Positions 54,173 through 63,774 of a stretch of 64,000 nt of DNA are shown one piece after another (position 1 is the stretch's first letter; every line of letters starts with the position of its first letter). Origin of the DNA: Bacteroidota bacterium (GTDB lineage: Bacteria; Bacteroidota; Bacteroidia; Chitinophagales; Saprospiraceae); assembly GCA_016124585.1 (NCBI GenBank), contig WGNL01000004.1, positions 372,001-436,000 on the forward strand. The letters are read 5' to 3'. The notes beneath the pieces were generated by a model, which did no database searches, was not told the DNA's origin, and saw only the letters and a program-made list of their open reading frames with translations. A program made the position numbers and the translations under genes.

Positions 54173-54976
54173 CTATTTCCGCTTTTTTGCCATTTGGATG
54201 GCTTCCTCATAGCTAATTTTAGGGAAAACATCCAATTTGCCATCAACAGTCGCATCAAAAATTTGGCGACCATCTTTTTGATAAAAATAGTTCGCTAAAT
54301 GATAGGACACTTCAGAGCCATAGACATCCGCAAGCTGCCACTGTTGTCCCTTAAAATAGTCTGGATGGAAATGGTTCTCATCATCGCCCTTGTAAATCTG
54401 CGTCTCATGGGATTGTCCAGCCTGCTTAAAACTGTGGTCAACTCCTATCAGAAATACGCGCTGAAAACCCATGTAATAGGCAAGTTGAAGCGATACAAAT
54501 GTTACAGTATTTCCTTCGCATATTGGTTGGGAAATGTCTTCATAAAAACTCCATAAATTCAATGTGTGGAGTCTGTGTATGTGTGAAAGCTCTTTCACTA
54601 CGCCTTTTGCAGCTGTGTAGGAAAGAAAAACTGGGCAGTTCATAGCCTCAATTTGCTTTGCACTTTGTTCAATTACCAATTGATTGACAGAAACCAAATA
54701 GCTAAGGTCCAATTCCACCTTTTCAAAAATTAGGAATATTTTGTTTTGTCCAAAACTGTTATAATCATTTAGTTTGGATAAATCCATGTTTTTGAGAGAC
54801 GGGCCATTGCCAATGATAAAGCAGTCTTCCCCCTGGTGCTTATCCTTAAAATGCTTTAATTGATTTGCAAACTTTCGTCGCCAACGAAAATAATCCTTGG
54901 CTTCCTCCAGCTTTTTCGCAACCCCATCCTTTTCCAGCAGATTTAATCCAAATAAAGCTCCTTGTGGTCTTGCCAT
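54173..54976 (-). CDS. DUF115 / MptE-like protein
   Basis: A 267-residue soluble protein with the DUF115 core: EDCFIIGNGPSLKNMDLSKLNDYNSFGQNKIFLIF (IIGNGPSL is the nucleotide-sugar or nucleotide loop), LSYLVSVNQLVIEQSAKQIEAM, and LAYYMGFQRVFLIGVDHSF. Relatives include MptE-type pterin diphosphokinases, motility-accessory glycosyltransferases and sialyltransferases. In this operon with two dehydrogenases a role in surface-glycan building is more plausible than pterin metabolism. Confidence 0.7.
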   Translation of the reverse strand: MARPQGALFGLNLLEKDGVAKKLEEAKDYFRWRRKFANQLKHFKDKHQGEDCFIIGNGPSLKNMDLSKLNDYNSFGQNKIFLIFEKVELDLSYLVSVNQLVIEQSAKQIEAMNCPVFLSYTAAKGVVKELSHIHRLHTLNLWSFYEDISQPICEGNTVTFVSLQLAYYMGFQRVFLIGVDHSFKQAGQSHETQIYKGDDENHFHPDYFKGQQWQLADVYGSEVSYHLANYFYQKDGRQIFDATVDGKLDVFPKISYEEAIQMAKKRK

Positions 54977-55029
54977 TTTTACATTTTTATGAAAAACTTG
55001 TTCGTAGATATTTAAAGAATAGGTAATTG

Positions 55030-55761
55030 CTACAAATCTTTTAAAACAGAACTTATTCCGCCGTCCAGTAAAAAGTTGGCACCATGCACAAAACCTGTAT
55101 TTTGTGAAGCAAGAAATAAGGCCAATTTTGCTACGTCATTTGGATAGCCAATTCGTTGTACAGGATGTATCTTACGCAACTCGTCAATAGCAGATTCATT
55201 ATCATTGAACCCAGCCCGCAACATCTCAGTTTCGATAGCTGCAGGGCTAATTGAGTTGACTCTGACACGGCCGGCTAAGTCAACTGCCATTGCTTTTGTC
55301 AATCCCACTAAAGCACTTTTTGAAGTTGCATAGCTGATGAATTCTGGCTTTGTAAGTTGTTGATGAATACTTGCAATGTTGATGATGCTGCCATTACTTT
55401 CTTCCAATCTGGCCAAAAAAATCTTACTCAAAAGCATGGGGCCGGTCAAGTTAACATTCAATGTTTCTTGCCAATCTTCTAATTTAATGTTTTCTAGTTT
55501 GTCAAGTCGCTGCACAGCTGCATTGTTCACCAAAACATCCAATTTAGGCATGACTTCATCAAAAATCTGGGTGAACTTAATGCGATAACTGGCATCTCGG
55601 ACAAATTGGTGGATGTCGAACCTTAAAAAACGGTCGCAGTGGCCATTGAAATCCTCCCGCATGTCCACCCCGAAAACGTAATAGCCGCTGTCCCTAAATG
55701 CCTTTGCCAAAGCCGATCCAATTCCCCCTAACACACCAGTAATAAATACATTTTTTGCCAT
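55030..55761 (-). CDS. Short-chain dehydrogenase/reductase
   Basis: A 243-residue classical SDR. The cofactor site FITGVLGGIGSALAKAF, the NNAA motif (LVNNAAVQ), the catalytic Ser/Tyr/Lys (SIHQQ ... FISYATSKSALVGLTKAM) and SPAAIETEM are in the standard order. The substrate is unknown. The start at 55761 gives the usual short N-terminus and a 10-bp gap from the preceding gene; 55779 would overlap it. Confidence 0.9.
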   Translation of the reverse strand: MAKNVFITGVLGGIGSALAKAFRDSGYYVFGVDMREDFNGHCDRFLRFDIHQFVRDASYRIKFTQIFDEVMPKLDVLVNNAAVQRLDKLENIKLEDWQETLNVNLTGPMLLSKIFLARLEESNGSIINIASIHQQLTKPEFISYATSKSALVGLTKAMAVDLAGRVRVNSISPAAIETEMLRAGFNDNESAIDELRKIHPVQRIGYPNDVAKLALFLASQNTGFVHGANFLLDGGISSVLKDL

Positions 55762-55771
55762 AATTCCTAAT

Positions 55772-56707
55772 TCATTCAATATTTAAAAATCCAAAAAGCA
55801 GCTTCATGGCTTGGTTGCTTGCCCGGCGAACTGCGTCAATCGTGTTCGATCCATTGTGCGTTCCAAAAATGCAACGGTCAAATTCACGAAGTGGGGAATC
55901 TGACGGCAGGGGCTCATTTTCAAATACATCCAAAGCGGCACTATGTATCTTTCCATCAGATAGCCCTGAAATCAAAGCATTTTCGTCAATCACACCTCCT
56001 CTTGATACATTAATTATTCGTACGCCATCCTTCATCAAGGAAATAGAATCAACGTTAATTAAATGTCTGGTTTCAGGGGTCAAAGCGCATGTCACTACCA
56101 CAAAATCGGCCTTTTCAACTTCAGTTGGAAAGGAGTAAAAACGATAACGCATTTCATCTTCGTCTGTGCGACTCGCAAATGGGTCATAAACATTAATTTC
56201 CAATCCAAAAGCATTTAACATTCGGGCAGTTGACTTCCCAATATCCCCGAAGCCAATCAGCGCTACTGTTTTGTTCATCAAGGAAATACCTGCTGGTTTG
56301 GGCCACTCCCCTTTTCTTACACCTCTGTCAATGAAAAAGGTTTGCCTAGCCAATCCAATAACATAGTGTGCGGCCAAACTTCCAACTTCCTCACCGAACA
56401 TCAAAGGTGTATTCATGATTGGGATGCCCAATGCTTTGCAAGCATTAAAATCTACATTGTCCACTCCAACTCCCCATTTAACGGCTGCTTTCAAATTACC
56501 ATCTTTGCCTGCTTTAAAAACTTTTTCGGTGGCTGGGTCATCGCCGATAATCCAACCATCTACCTTGGGTAATATGGCAATTAGTTCCTCTTCTGTCAGG
56601 GTCTGAACAACATTTGGGGTGACTAATTCGACTCCTTTTTCTTCGAAAACAGGCCTGAACTCGTCAATTAGACGGAGCATCGGCGGGCAGGTTATTAATA
56701 CTTTCAA
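55772..56707 (-). CDS. D-isomer 2-hydroxyacid dehydrogenase
   Basis: A 311-residue NAD-dependent dehydrogenase of the D-3-phosphoglycerate dehydrogenase family. Nucleotide site: VALIGFGDIGKSTARMLNAFGLEINVYDP. Catalytic Arg (RIINVSRGGVIDE), Glu (AALDVFENEPLP) and His (IFGTHNGSN) are present. No ACT domain follows, so it is probably not SerA itself. The start codon is TTG at 56707 by the open frame. It begins a three-gene operon with the SDR and DUF115 genes. Confidence 0.88.
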   Translation of the reverse strand: MKVLITCPPMLRLIDEFRPVFEEKGVELVTPNVVQTLTEEELIAILPKVDGWIIGDDPATEKVFKAGKDGNLKAAVKWGVGVDNVDFNACKALGIPIMNTPLMFGEEVGSLAAHYVIGLARQTFFIDRGVRKGEWPKPAGISLMNKTVALIGFGDIGKSTARMLNAFGLEINVYDPFASRTDEDEMRYRFYSFPTEVEKADFVVVTCALTPETRHLINVDSISLMKDGVRIINVSRGGVIDENALISGLSDGKIHSAALDVFENEPLPSDSPLREFDRCIFGTHNGSNTIDAVRRASNQAMKLLFGFLNIE

Positions 56708-57030
56708 GTAATTTATGATTTTGAAAATGATAAAATGGATTGCAAAATTGATGGATTATTTTCTTTTATGGATGAAAAAAAACATTTCAATAAAGTCAAT
56801 TTAAGAATTCAGGAAGTATTCATTAATTTCGCTGTCCATTTTTAGCCGTTATTGAGAAAACATTAAACCCTGTTCATACCTTCCCATTCAATAGCTCAAA
56901 ACTTAGGTATAAAATTTTCATTCATTTTGGATGGACAATTAATATCCAATTAGGTGCGTTCACTGTAACTGTCAGAATTTCAACTACTTAAGTACTTTTA
57001 ATGTAACGGACATACTGCTTTCGGAAGAAA
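56708..57030. other. Divergent intergenic region without recognised features
   Basis: AT-rich spacer between the divergent dehydrogenase and TPR-CHAT genes. A near -7 (CAATTTTG, minus strand, 56743-56750) could serve the operon at 56707. I see no exact -7 element for the CHAT gene, no hairpin and no coding frame. Confidence 0.4.
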
Positions 57031-60000
57031 ATGAAACTAACGCTTACCACCCTGACTTTTATTTTGATGTACAACTTGCTGTCTGCACAAGGCAACGAGC
57101 TTGCATTAGCCAGAAAGTACGAGACAGTGGCAGACAGTTTCAGTAAGATTCCTGTAAACGCCAAAGCCATACTTTACCGCAAAAAAGCCTTGAATATTTA
57201 CCAAAATCAAAGGCCGTTACAATTTGATAAAATTGCAGCAAGCTTTCGCAGTATTGGTATCTACTATCGCCGGGAAGGCAATTTTGAGCAAGGTGAATTT
57301 AACCTTAAACGCTCTGTAGAAGTAGCGGAAAAACATCTCGAACCAAACCATCCGGAGCTAGCCAAAGCATATAACAGTTACGGAATTTATCTTTTGACAA
57401 CTGGGAAGTATAGGCAAGCACTGGTCTATCTGCACAAAAGCCTTGAGATTAATCAGCGCATGAACTTACCTGGGGTAGCAGACAATCTTAACAACATTGG
57501 AATTGTTTATGAAAACATGGGTGATTATGACGCTGCATTTAATCACTACCACCAGGCAATGCGCTACAATATCAAACAGCTTGGTCTTTTCAATATTGCC
57601 ACCGCCAACAACTACATCAATTTAGGCACAGCTTGTTTGAGGTTGGATAGATACAATGAGGCTCAATCCTTTTTTGATACCACTTTATTGGTTTACAACA
57701 AGCTTTTACCAAAAGACCATCCTGAATTTGCAGCCCTTTATAACAATCTGGGAGCAGTTGCAAATACACGTGGGGATTACAGAACAGCAATTGTCAATTT
57801 TGAAAAAGCTTTAAAAATTACTGAAAAAAACCTCGGTGTAAACCACCCTGACGTAGCGAATATTTATGCCAATACTGGGATTCTTTTGCTGGACAAAGGC
57901 GACATCAACAAGGCGTTGGCATTTTTTCAAAAAGCGTATGACATCAGACTTCGTTTTTTTGGGCAAAACAACCATCTAGTTGCTCGTACTTGCAATTACC
58001 TTGGCGATTGTTATCTCCAGAAAAAGGATTTTGACAAAACATACGAATGGTATAACAAGGCAATCCTCGTTTTTGAAAAACTACCAGCTGGTGACCCCGC
58101 CGACATTGCCGAATACAAAAACGACCTAGGCTTCTATTTTGAAAAAATGGGCAATTTCCAGTCAGCCCTACAATTTTACAATGAAGCCATGTATGTGGTT
58201 CGGAAAAACCAAGGCAAACAAGACCTCGATATTGCCAACTCTTTGGCTAGGATTGGAAATTTATTCCTACTTAAATCCAACCATGAATCCGCTAAAGGGC
58301 ATTTTAACCAAGCTTTACAGATTACCAAGCATTTTCTTGGGAAAAAGCATCCAGATGTCGCCCAAATTTATGGGAAACTTGCAATGGCAAGCGTTGAAGA
58401 CCCAACCTTGTCTTTGACTTACTGTGATTCAGCAATGCAGTCACTTGGCTACACCAAAGCCAATGAATTTAGTTTTGACAAGATTGGCTCACCATTGGTT
58501 CTACTCGATATTTTACAGCAAAAAGGTGAGTTGTTGTTTGGGTTTTACAAAGAAAATAAATCACGGAAATGGCTAGACGAGGCTGATAGTTGCTACGCAA
58601 CCGCTATGCAACTTATTGATTTTGTGAAAGTTACCTTAGAAGAACCAGGCTCTCGGCAAACGTTGCTGGATAATTATTTCCTGATTTACGAAAATGCCAT
58701 TGCAATAAAATGCGAGCTGAAAAATATTAGCAATGACACAAAATATTGGCATGAGGCATTTGAAATTTCAGAGCGGAGCAATGCTACCCTACTTTTGGAG
58801 GCACTTCAGTCCGTGCATGCAGGCCGTTTCTCAGAGATTCCTGATAGTTTGCTCGACATGGAACGTAAGTCTAAAATTGATTTAGCTTTTTTAGAAAAAC
58901 AAGTTTTTGAGGAACAACTTAGAGGTGAAGATGCTAGCCAAATTCGACTAGCAAACTTGAACGACCAGATTTTCAACCTTCAACAAAAGTACACCCGGTT
59001 GATGGCTGCTATCAGAAAGGATTATCCGAAGTATTTTACCTTGAAATATGCCCCAGAAATTGTGACTGTACCCGAAATTCAACAAAAATTGCTGTTGGCA
59101 GGGCAAAATATGGTTGGCTATTTTGTTGGTGAAGACAAGATTTTTGCATTTGTAATCAATGAACAGGATTTTGAAGTAGTCACAATTGACAAGGATGTTC
59201 CTTTGGAGTCGTGGGTGGAGGAATTCAGGAATAGCATTTACCAGTTTAACCCAGCCGGAAAAGAAGTAGCGTTTTTAAATCAAAAATATTCTAACCTTGG
59301 GTTTGAGCTTTATCAGTTGATTTTCGAGCCAATTAAATCAAAACTCTCTGGCAATCAGGTAGTTATTCTTCCAGGTGGTGTTTTAGGTTACCTGCCTTTT
59401 GATGCCTTGTTGGCAACAGCCCCGGAGGACGATGGGAATTTTGATACCCATGATTACCTAATTAAACACTACCAGTTTAGCTATAGTTATTCGGCTTCTT
59501 TGCACAAAGAGATGGTAAATAGGAGCGTTGGTTGGAAGCAAGGGGGCTTTGTCGGGTTCGCCCCATCCTATGGCGGCGATTCCTTGAATTTGCGCAGCAA
59601 CGACCCATGGAGGGCAGTGTTAGGAAATCTCAAATTCAATGAGCCTGAAGTCATTAACATTCAAAAAATAATGGGTGGCAGGGCATTTTTGGATTCGACT
59701 GCCACGGAGCGGAATTTTTTGAATGAGGCTCCCAAAGCGGGCATCCTGCATTTGGCGGTACACGCCAAATCTAATGATGAACACGGAGAATATTCCTATT
59801 TGGCTTTCTACCAAACAGCCGATTCCATTGAAAATGAACTTGTATTTGTCAAGGACCTCTACTCGATGAGGATCAAAGCTGCATTGGTGGTGTTGAGCGC
59901 ATGCGAAACGGGCATTGGTGAGTTACAGCGTGGGGAGGGTATTGTGAGTTTAGCGCGTGGTTTTTCGTATGCGGGTGCTGCAAGTATAGTTACTACGCTT

Positions 60001-60357
60001 TGGAGTATTGATGATTTTGCTTCGTCCGAAATCATGGCACTTTTTTACCAGAATCTCAAAGCTGGTGAATCGAAAGACGCTGCCTTACGCAAGGCAAAAT
60101 TGACATTTCTAGGTAGAAGAAAAGGCTCAAATGCAGCACATCCACTTTACTGGGCCGCATTTATCCCTGTAGGGGATATGTCTCCAATCAAGAATGGGAT
60201 ACCCCTAGCTTGGGCTTGGATTGGACTCTTCTTTCTTGGCTTTGTAGCATTTTATTTTTTGTACAGAAAACAAAAAAAAGCCAAGCTCACAGCTTCACAA
60301 ATTTCACAACATACAATTGATGCCCATCCAAGATTTCAACGAAATATATACCCTTAG
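57031..60357 (+). CDS. TPR-CHAT protein with C-terminal membrane helix
   Basis: A 1108-residue protein. A signal peptide-like start (MKLTLTTLTFILMYNLLSAQ) precedes about ten TPRs (about 75-480, with repeats like LNNIGIVYENMGDYDAAFNHYHQAM and LGAVANTRGDYRTAIVNFEKAL). The C-terminal CHAT domain (about 770-1055) is a caspase-like peptidase fold with His911 in ILHLAVHAKS and Cys958 in VLSACETGIGELQRGEGIVSLARGF. Then HPLYWAAFIPVGD and a late transmembrane helix (LAWAWIGLFFLGFVAFYFLYRK) follow. Both catalytic residues are present. The signal sequence and C-terminal anchor suggest a periplasmic or membrane-bound protein, unlike cytoplasmic CHATs of CRISPR or gasdermin systems. Its end overlaps the convergent gene by 71 bp. 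Confidence 0.88.
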   Translation: MKLTLTTLTFILMYNLLSAQGNELALARKYETVADSFSKIPVNAKAILYRKKALNIYQNQRPLQFDKIAASFRSIGIYYRREGNFEQGEFNLKRSVEVAEKHLEPNHPELAKAYNSYGIYLLTTGKYRQALVYLHKSLEINQRMNLPGVADNLNNIGIVYENMGDYDAAFNHYHQAMRYNIKQLGLFNIATANNYINLGTACLRLDRYNEAQSFFDTTLLVYNKLLPKDHPEFAALYNNLGAVANTRGDYRTAIVNFEKALKITEKNLGVNHPDVANIYANTGILLLDKGDINKALAFFQKAYDIRLRFFGQNNHLVARTCNYLGDCYLQKKDFDKTYEWYNKAILVFEKLPAGDPADIAEYKNDLGFYFEKMGNFQSALQFYNEAMYVVRKNQGKQDLDIANSLARIGNLFLLKSNHESAKGHFNQALQITKHFLGKKHPDVAQIYGKLAMASVEDPTLSLTYCDSAMQSLGYTKANEFSFDKIGSPLVLLDILQQKGELLFGFYKENKSRKWLDEADSCYATAMQLIDFVKVTLEEPGSRQTLLDNYFLIYENAIAIKCELKNISNDTKYWHEAFEISERSNATLLLEALQSVHAGRFSEIPDSLLDMERKSKIDLAFLEKQVFEEQLRGEDASQIRLANLNDQIFNLQQKYTRLMAAIRKDYPKYFTLKYAPEIVTVPEIQQKLLLAGQNMVGYFVGEDKIFAFVINEQDFEVVTIDKDVPLESWVEEFRNSIYQFNPAGKEVAFLNQKYSNLGFELYQLIFEPIKSKLSGNQVVILPGGVLGYLPFDALLATAPEDDGNFDTHDYLIKHYQFSYSYSASLHKEMVNRSVGWKQGGFVGFAPSYGGDSLNLRSNDPWRAVLGNLKFNEPEVINIQKIMGGRAFLDSTATERNFLNEAPKAGILHLAVHAKSNDEHGEYSYLAFYQTADSIENELVFVKDLYSMRIKAALVVLSACETGIGELQRGEGIVSLARGFSYAGAASIVTTLWSIDDFASSEIMALFYQNLKAGESKDAALRKAKLTFLGRRKGSNAAHPLYWAAFIPVGDMSPIKNGIPLAWAWIGLFFLGFVAFYFLYRKQKKAKLTASQISQHTIDAHPRFQRNIYP

Positions 60358-62863
60358 TAAGCTCACCAACTGAAAACTCAAGAGTATCTCCTTGGAATTC
60401 AGTTGATTGCAAAATTGTTCCATTCGTGTTTCTCAATTGAAAATTTCTATCATGAAGTCCTCTCCTTGATTTTAGTAGTATTGTCGCCCTTGAAGTTGCT
60501 GGATTCGGGTAAATCAAAGCTACCCTACCCTGCCCTTTCTCACTTACTCCTGAAGGTCCAATTAATACCTCATGCATGATGGAGCTTCCGCAGAAAACAT
60601 TGTTCACGGTCAGTACAACATCGTACAAACCAGCAACTGAATATTCATGTATTGGGTTTGCCAACTGGCTAGAATTGCCGTCTCCAAAATCCCAAAAATA
60701 GCTGGTTCCACCTACACTTTGGTTATCAAAGAAAACGGTGTAGCCTTGAGTAGTAAAACTGAAATTCCCAGATGGCGTTGGATTTACCAGCACGAAATCC
60801 GAAATAGAACTTGTATCGCTACCCAACATATTTGAAACAATCAAGGTCACAGGGTATTGTCCTGGTTGGTTGTAGATAACTGATGGGTTTTCGGCGGTTG
60901 AAATATTAGGGGCTCCTCCTGAAAACTGCCACAGGAAACTGTTGAGGTTATTCCCAGTTGATTGGTTTTGAAATTGCACAGTCACAGGTGAGCATCCTGA
61001 TGATACATCCGCAGAAAATTGAGCAACTGGCAAAGCGCTTGGGTCTGTGATTGATAAAAAATATACAAACTCATCCTCTCCGCATGGCCCGGTTGAAGTT
61101 AAGGTTATTTCGTAATCTCCGAAGTCATTAAAATGGTGCGATGGGCTAGTTTCCAGGCTAATATTTCCATCTCCAAAATCCCATAAGTAATTAGTTGCTT
61201 CAGTTGAGGTATTTTGGAACAGAAAATCGCTGTTACCGAAAGCGGTTACCGAAAACGATGAAGAAGGTAATCCAGAAACATTGAGCATTGCACTTTCAGA
61301 GAACAAGGAAGTTAGGCAAGGGCTTGAAATTTGGCATCGAAAAAGATAGCCATCCATTGTTAATTCTGAATCATGTATTGTCAGTACTTTGGTGAGCTCA
61401 CCTGAATAATTTGGGCCAGGCGGGATATTTTGCCAGCCACTTCCAGTATTGACTTGCCACTGAAATACAAGATTGTTGCCCTCCACTTCGACGAGAAGGT
61501 TTGTTGAATCACCTTCGCAAAGTGCGACAGACAATGGCTGTTCAACAATTTGAACTGGTACAACTTCACTCTCAGCAATTGCCAAATAATTTAGATAAGA
61601 CTGTAGCCCCGTTTCACCGGGCATTGCCCCATTTGACTGGCCATTACATTGACTTGAAACTGTATTGTTTACTCCAGGCTGACCACCCAAAAGATTAATT
61701 TGTGTGAAAGCACCTGCATTAGTGATCAGCAGACCACCACTTCCACCACCACCAGTTCCGTCACATCTGTCAGCATTATTATTTACGTTTCCTCCATCAC
61801 CTCCCTTCGCTTCAATTGATAAGCTGCCAACTATCGAATTGGATTTTATCAGAATGCTTCCCCCAGCGCCACCTCCGCCAGCACCATCTCCATGAGCAAG
61901 GCTTGCATTTTCACCATTGGCTGAGATGGAGAATCCATTTCCAAAAATTATCTTTGCCAATACGATAGCAATTCCACCACCATTTGCACCTGACGAACCA
62001 GCACCCGTGTCATCAAAATGTCCTGCACCGCCGCCGCCGCCCATGAAAATTCGTTCTGGATCATTTGGGCATGATTTGCCTCCCAAACCGGGGTAATCAC
62101 CGTCACATCCAAATCCGCCAACGGATTCTTTACCTCCAATGCCACCATTCGAAACATTACCACCACCTCCACCGCCACTGTTGTGGTCATTTCCGCCGCC
62201 GCCGCCATTTGCCTGGGCCCCTCTTCCGTGCTCTTTGTTTAAAATGAAATCTGAGACTCCTTCCCCTTTTGGCGAACCTCTCCAATTGTTGATGGGATAA
62301 AAATAAGCGTCTGCATTGGTCAAAAAATTACAGTCACTTACTACTTCCAATTTTTGTGCACCTCTAAAACCTTTTCCACTTACATTGATGGAAGCTTGAA
62401 GTTGAAGTGTATCGGAATCGAAAACGAGTACACCTCCTGTTACGCCATCCCATGCTTTCGCCTGGACCTCTCCTGTCACTGACACACTATTATAATAAGG
62501 TATTGTGACCAATTGTAGTTTGGAGGTAGGGTTATAGTCGTTCAGCAATTCAAATTTCAAAAACACGTCATTTCCAACAACTGAAAGCACTTCGTTAATT
62601 TCGTAAGACCCAGCACTACCCAAGTCTTCAATATTTCCGAAACTGCTTGAATTGGATGAATTGATGGTGGCTCCTCCCATTTGAATCAATAGTACTTTAG
62701 AACTGGGAGCAAACAAAGTAGCATCAGTCACAGTCAATTTTGCCTCGCAAGGTTCGATGCCTATGACTTTTGAATATTCGTTGATGACTCCAGCTATCTG
62801 TATTTGTGCAAAAAGCTGGGAAGAAAGGCAGGTGAATACAATTGCCCAGTAAGAAGTGTGCAT
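60287..62863 (-). CDS. Large secreted PKD-domain protein with glycine-rich region and T9SS tail
   Basis: An 858-residue surface or secreted protein. A signal peptide (MHTSYWAIVFTCLSSQLFAQ) is followed by a beta-rich N-terminus and a strongly glycine-rich region (about 215-400, blocks such as GGGGGNDHNSGGGGGG). An Ig-like segment comes next (about 435-525), then three PKD domains (about 530-605, 608-690, 692-765) with WDFGDGN signatures. A type A sorting domain ends the chain (about 780-858, ALIYPNPATSRATILLKSRRG ... LEFSVGELTKGIYFVEILDGHQLYVVKFVKL). It should be exported by the T9SS and anchored to the surface, likely acting in adhesion or a matrix. Its last 71 bp overlap the TPR-CHAT gene end. 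Confidence 0.88.
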   Translation of the reverse strand: MHTSYWAIVFTCLSSQLFAQIQIAGVINEYSKVIGIEPCEAKLTVTDATLFAPSSKVLLIQMGGATINSSNSSSFGNIEDLGSAGSYEINEVLSVVGNDVFLKFELLNDYNPTSKLQLVTIPYYNSVSVTGEVQAKAWDGVTGGVLVFDSDTLQLQASINVSGKGFRGAQKLEVVSDCNFLTNADAYFYPINNWRGSPKGEGVSDFILNKEHGRGAQANGGGGGNDHNSGGGGGGNVSNGGIGGKESVGGFGCDGDYPGLGGKSCPNDPERIFMGGGGGAGHFDDTGAGSSGANGGGIAIVLAKIIFGNGFSISANGENASLAHGDGAGGGGAGGSILIKSNSIVGSLSIEAKGGDGGNVNNNADRCDGTGGGGSGGLLITNAGAFTQINLLGGQPGVNNTVSSQCNGQSNGAMPGETGLQSYLNYLAIAESEVVPVQIVEQPLSVALCEGDSTNLLVEVEGNNLVFQWQVNTGSGWQNIPPGPNYSGELTKVLTIHDSELTMDGYLFRCQISSPCLTSLFSESAMLNVSGLPSSSFSVTAFGNSDFLFQNTSTEATNYLWDFGDGNISLETSPSHHFNDFGDYEITLTSTGPCGEDEFVYFLSITDPSALPVAQFSADVSSGCSPVTVQFQNQSTGNNLNSFLWQFSGGAPNISTAENPSVIYNQPGQYPVTLIVSNMLGSDTSSISDFVLVNPTPSGNFSFTTQGYTVFFDNQSVGGTSYFWDFGDGNSSQLANPIHEYSVAGLYDVVLTVNNVFCGSSIMHEVLIGPSGVSEKGQGRVALIYPNPATSRATILLKSRRGLHDRNFQLRNTNGTILQSTEFQGDTLEFSVGELTKGIYFVEILDGHQLYVVKFVKL

Positions 62864-62991
62864 CGGTGTATTGGTTTAGAATGAAGAGGAGTTCTCAAAG
62901 TGGAGCGCAATTTAAGCCCACTGAACGCATCGATTCAAACCATTAGCAGAATAAATTTAGGAATAATTAAGAATTACAAATTAAAACAACC

Positions 62992-62999
62992 TACTTTTG
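62992..62999 (+). promoter_or_regulatory. -7 promoter element TACTTTTG for rpsP
   Basis: An exact -7 match (TACTTTTGC) 141 bp before the rpsP start. The leader of about 136 nt contains the palindrome ACTCAAATTTGAG-like (CTCAAATTTGAG, 63082-63093). Ribosomal protein leaders often carry autoregulatory sites, but no family is recognised. Confidence 0.5.
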
Positions 63000-63140
63000 C
63001 GCCCGCTTAAGCCCACCGCCTGCGAGTCAGAGTAAGTGGGGATGGTGAAATCGAGGATTTTTATGAGCTGTGAAATGAAATCTCAAATTTGAGTTTTCGC
63101 CAGCAACTTTTAAAAGCCTCATTATCAAACATTTAAAAAA

Positions 63141-63710
63141 ATGGCAGTTAAAATTAGATTGCAAAGAAAAGGAAAAAAACAAAAGCCTTTTTACCACATC
63201 GTCATTGCTGACGCAAGAGCCCCAAGGGATGGCCGTTTCATCGAGAAAATTGGCACCTACAACCCATTGACGCAACCTGCTACAATTGAACTTGACCGTG
63301 ACAAAGCATTTGAATGGCTTGGAAAAGGTGCCCAACCTACTGAGACCGTTAGAGCCATGCTTCGTTTTAAAGGTGTTTTCTATCGCAAGCATGTGATGCG
63401 TGGTGTAGAAAAAGGTGCCTACACAGAAGAAGTTGCCATGGAAAAATACAATGATTATGTGGCAGCTAAAGATGCAAAAACTGCGGCACGTGCAGAAAAG
63501 ATTTCTGCAGAGAAAGCGGCTTTCCGTGCTAAAGTTGCTGGCTTAGACATCAAAGTAGCAGCCAAAAAGGAAGTACCTAAAGTAGAGGTAGCACCTGCTG
63601 CGCCTGCTGTTGAGGATGCTCCCGCTGCTGTAGCACCAGTTGAAGAAGAAGTAGTAGCAGTTGTTGCTGAAGAAGCTACTCCTGAAGCAGTTGCTCAGGA
63701 AGAAGAATAA
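63141..63710 (+). CDS. rpsP: 30S ribosomal protein bS16 with long acidic-alanine tail
   Basis: A 189-residue bS16. The conserved core (1-80) starts [42 protein letters not shown] and ends [18 protein letters not shown]. Beyond residue 110 lies an extension made of Ala, Glu, Lys and Val/Pro repeats ([39 protein letters not shown]). Such tails are usual in Bacteroidota S16 but absent in E. coli (82 residues). The downstream rimM-trmD-rplS genes of many bacteria do not follow here. Confidence 0.96.
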   Translation: MAVKIRLQRKGKKQKPFYHIVIADARAPRDGRFIEKIGTYNPLTQPATIELDRDKAFEWLGKGAQPTETVRAMLRFKGVFYRKHVMRGVEKGAYTEEVAMEKYNDYVAAKDAKTAARAEKISAEKAAFRAKVAGLDIKVAAKKEVPKVEVAPAAPAVEDAPAAVAPVEEEVVAVVAEEATPEAVAQEEE

Positions 63711-63732
63711 ATATCCTAGAATTCTGATTTGA

Positions 63733-63765
63733 AAAAGCCCGGAAGTACTGCACTTTCGGGCTTTT
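63733..63765. terminator. Bidirectional intrinsic terminator
   Basis: AAAAGCCCGGAAGT (63733-63746) and ACTTTCGGGCTTTT (63752-63765), one mismatch, 5-nt loop, between rpsP and the convergent partial gene. Confidence 0.9.
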
Positions 63766-63774
63766 GTTTTTGTC

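Noticed and set aside
55630-55645. Another AACGGTCG-type operator inside the SDR gene
   Set aside because: A single unphased copy within coding sequence with no nearby promoter; probably chance.
61704-61895. Proline-rich plus-strand frame in the PKD gene
   Set aside because: It is the complement of the glycine-rich codons of the real gene.
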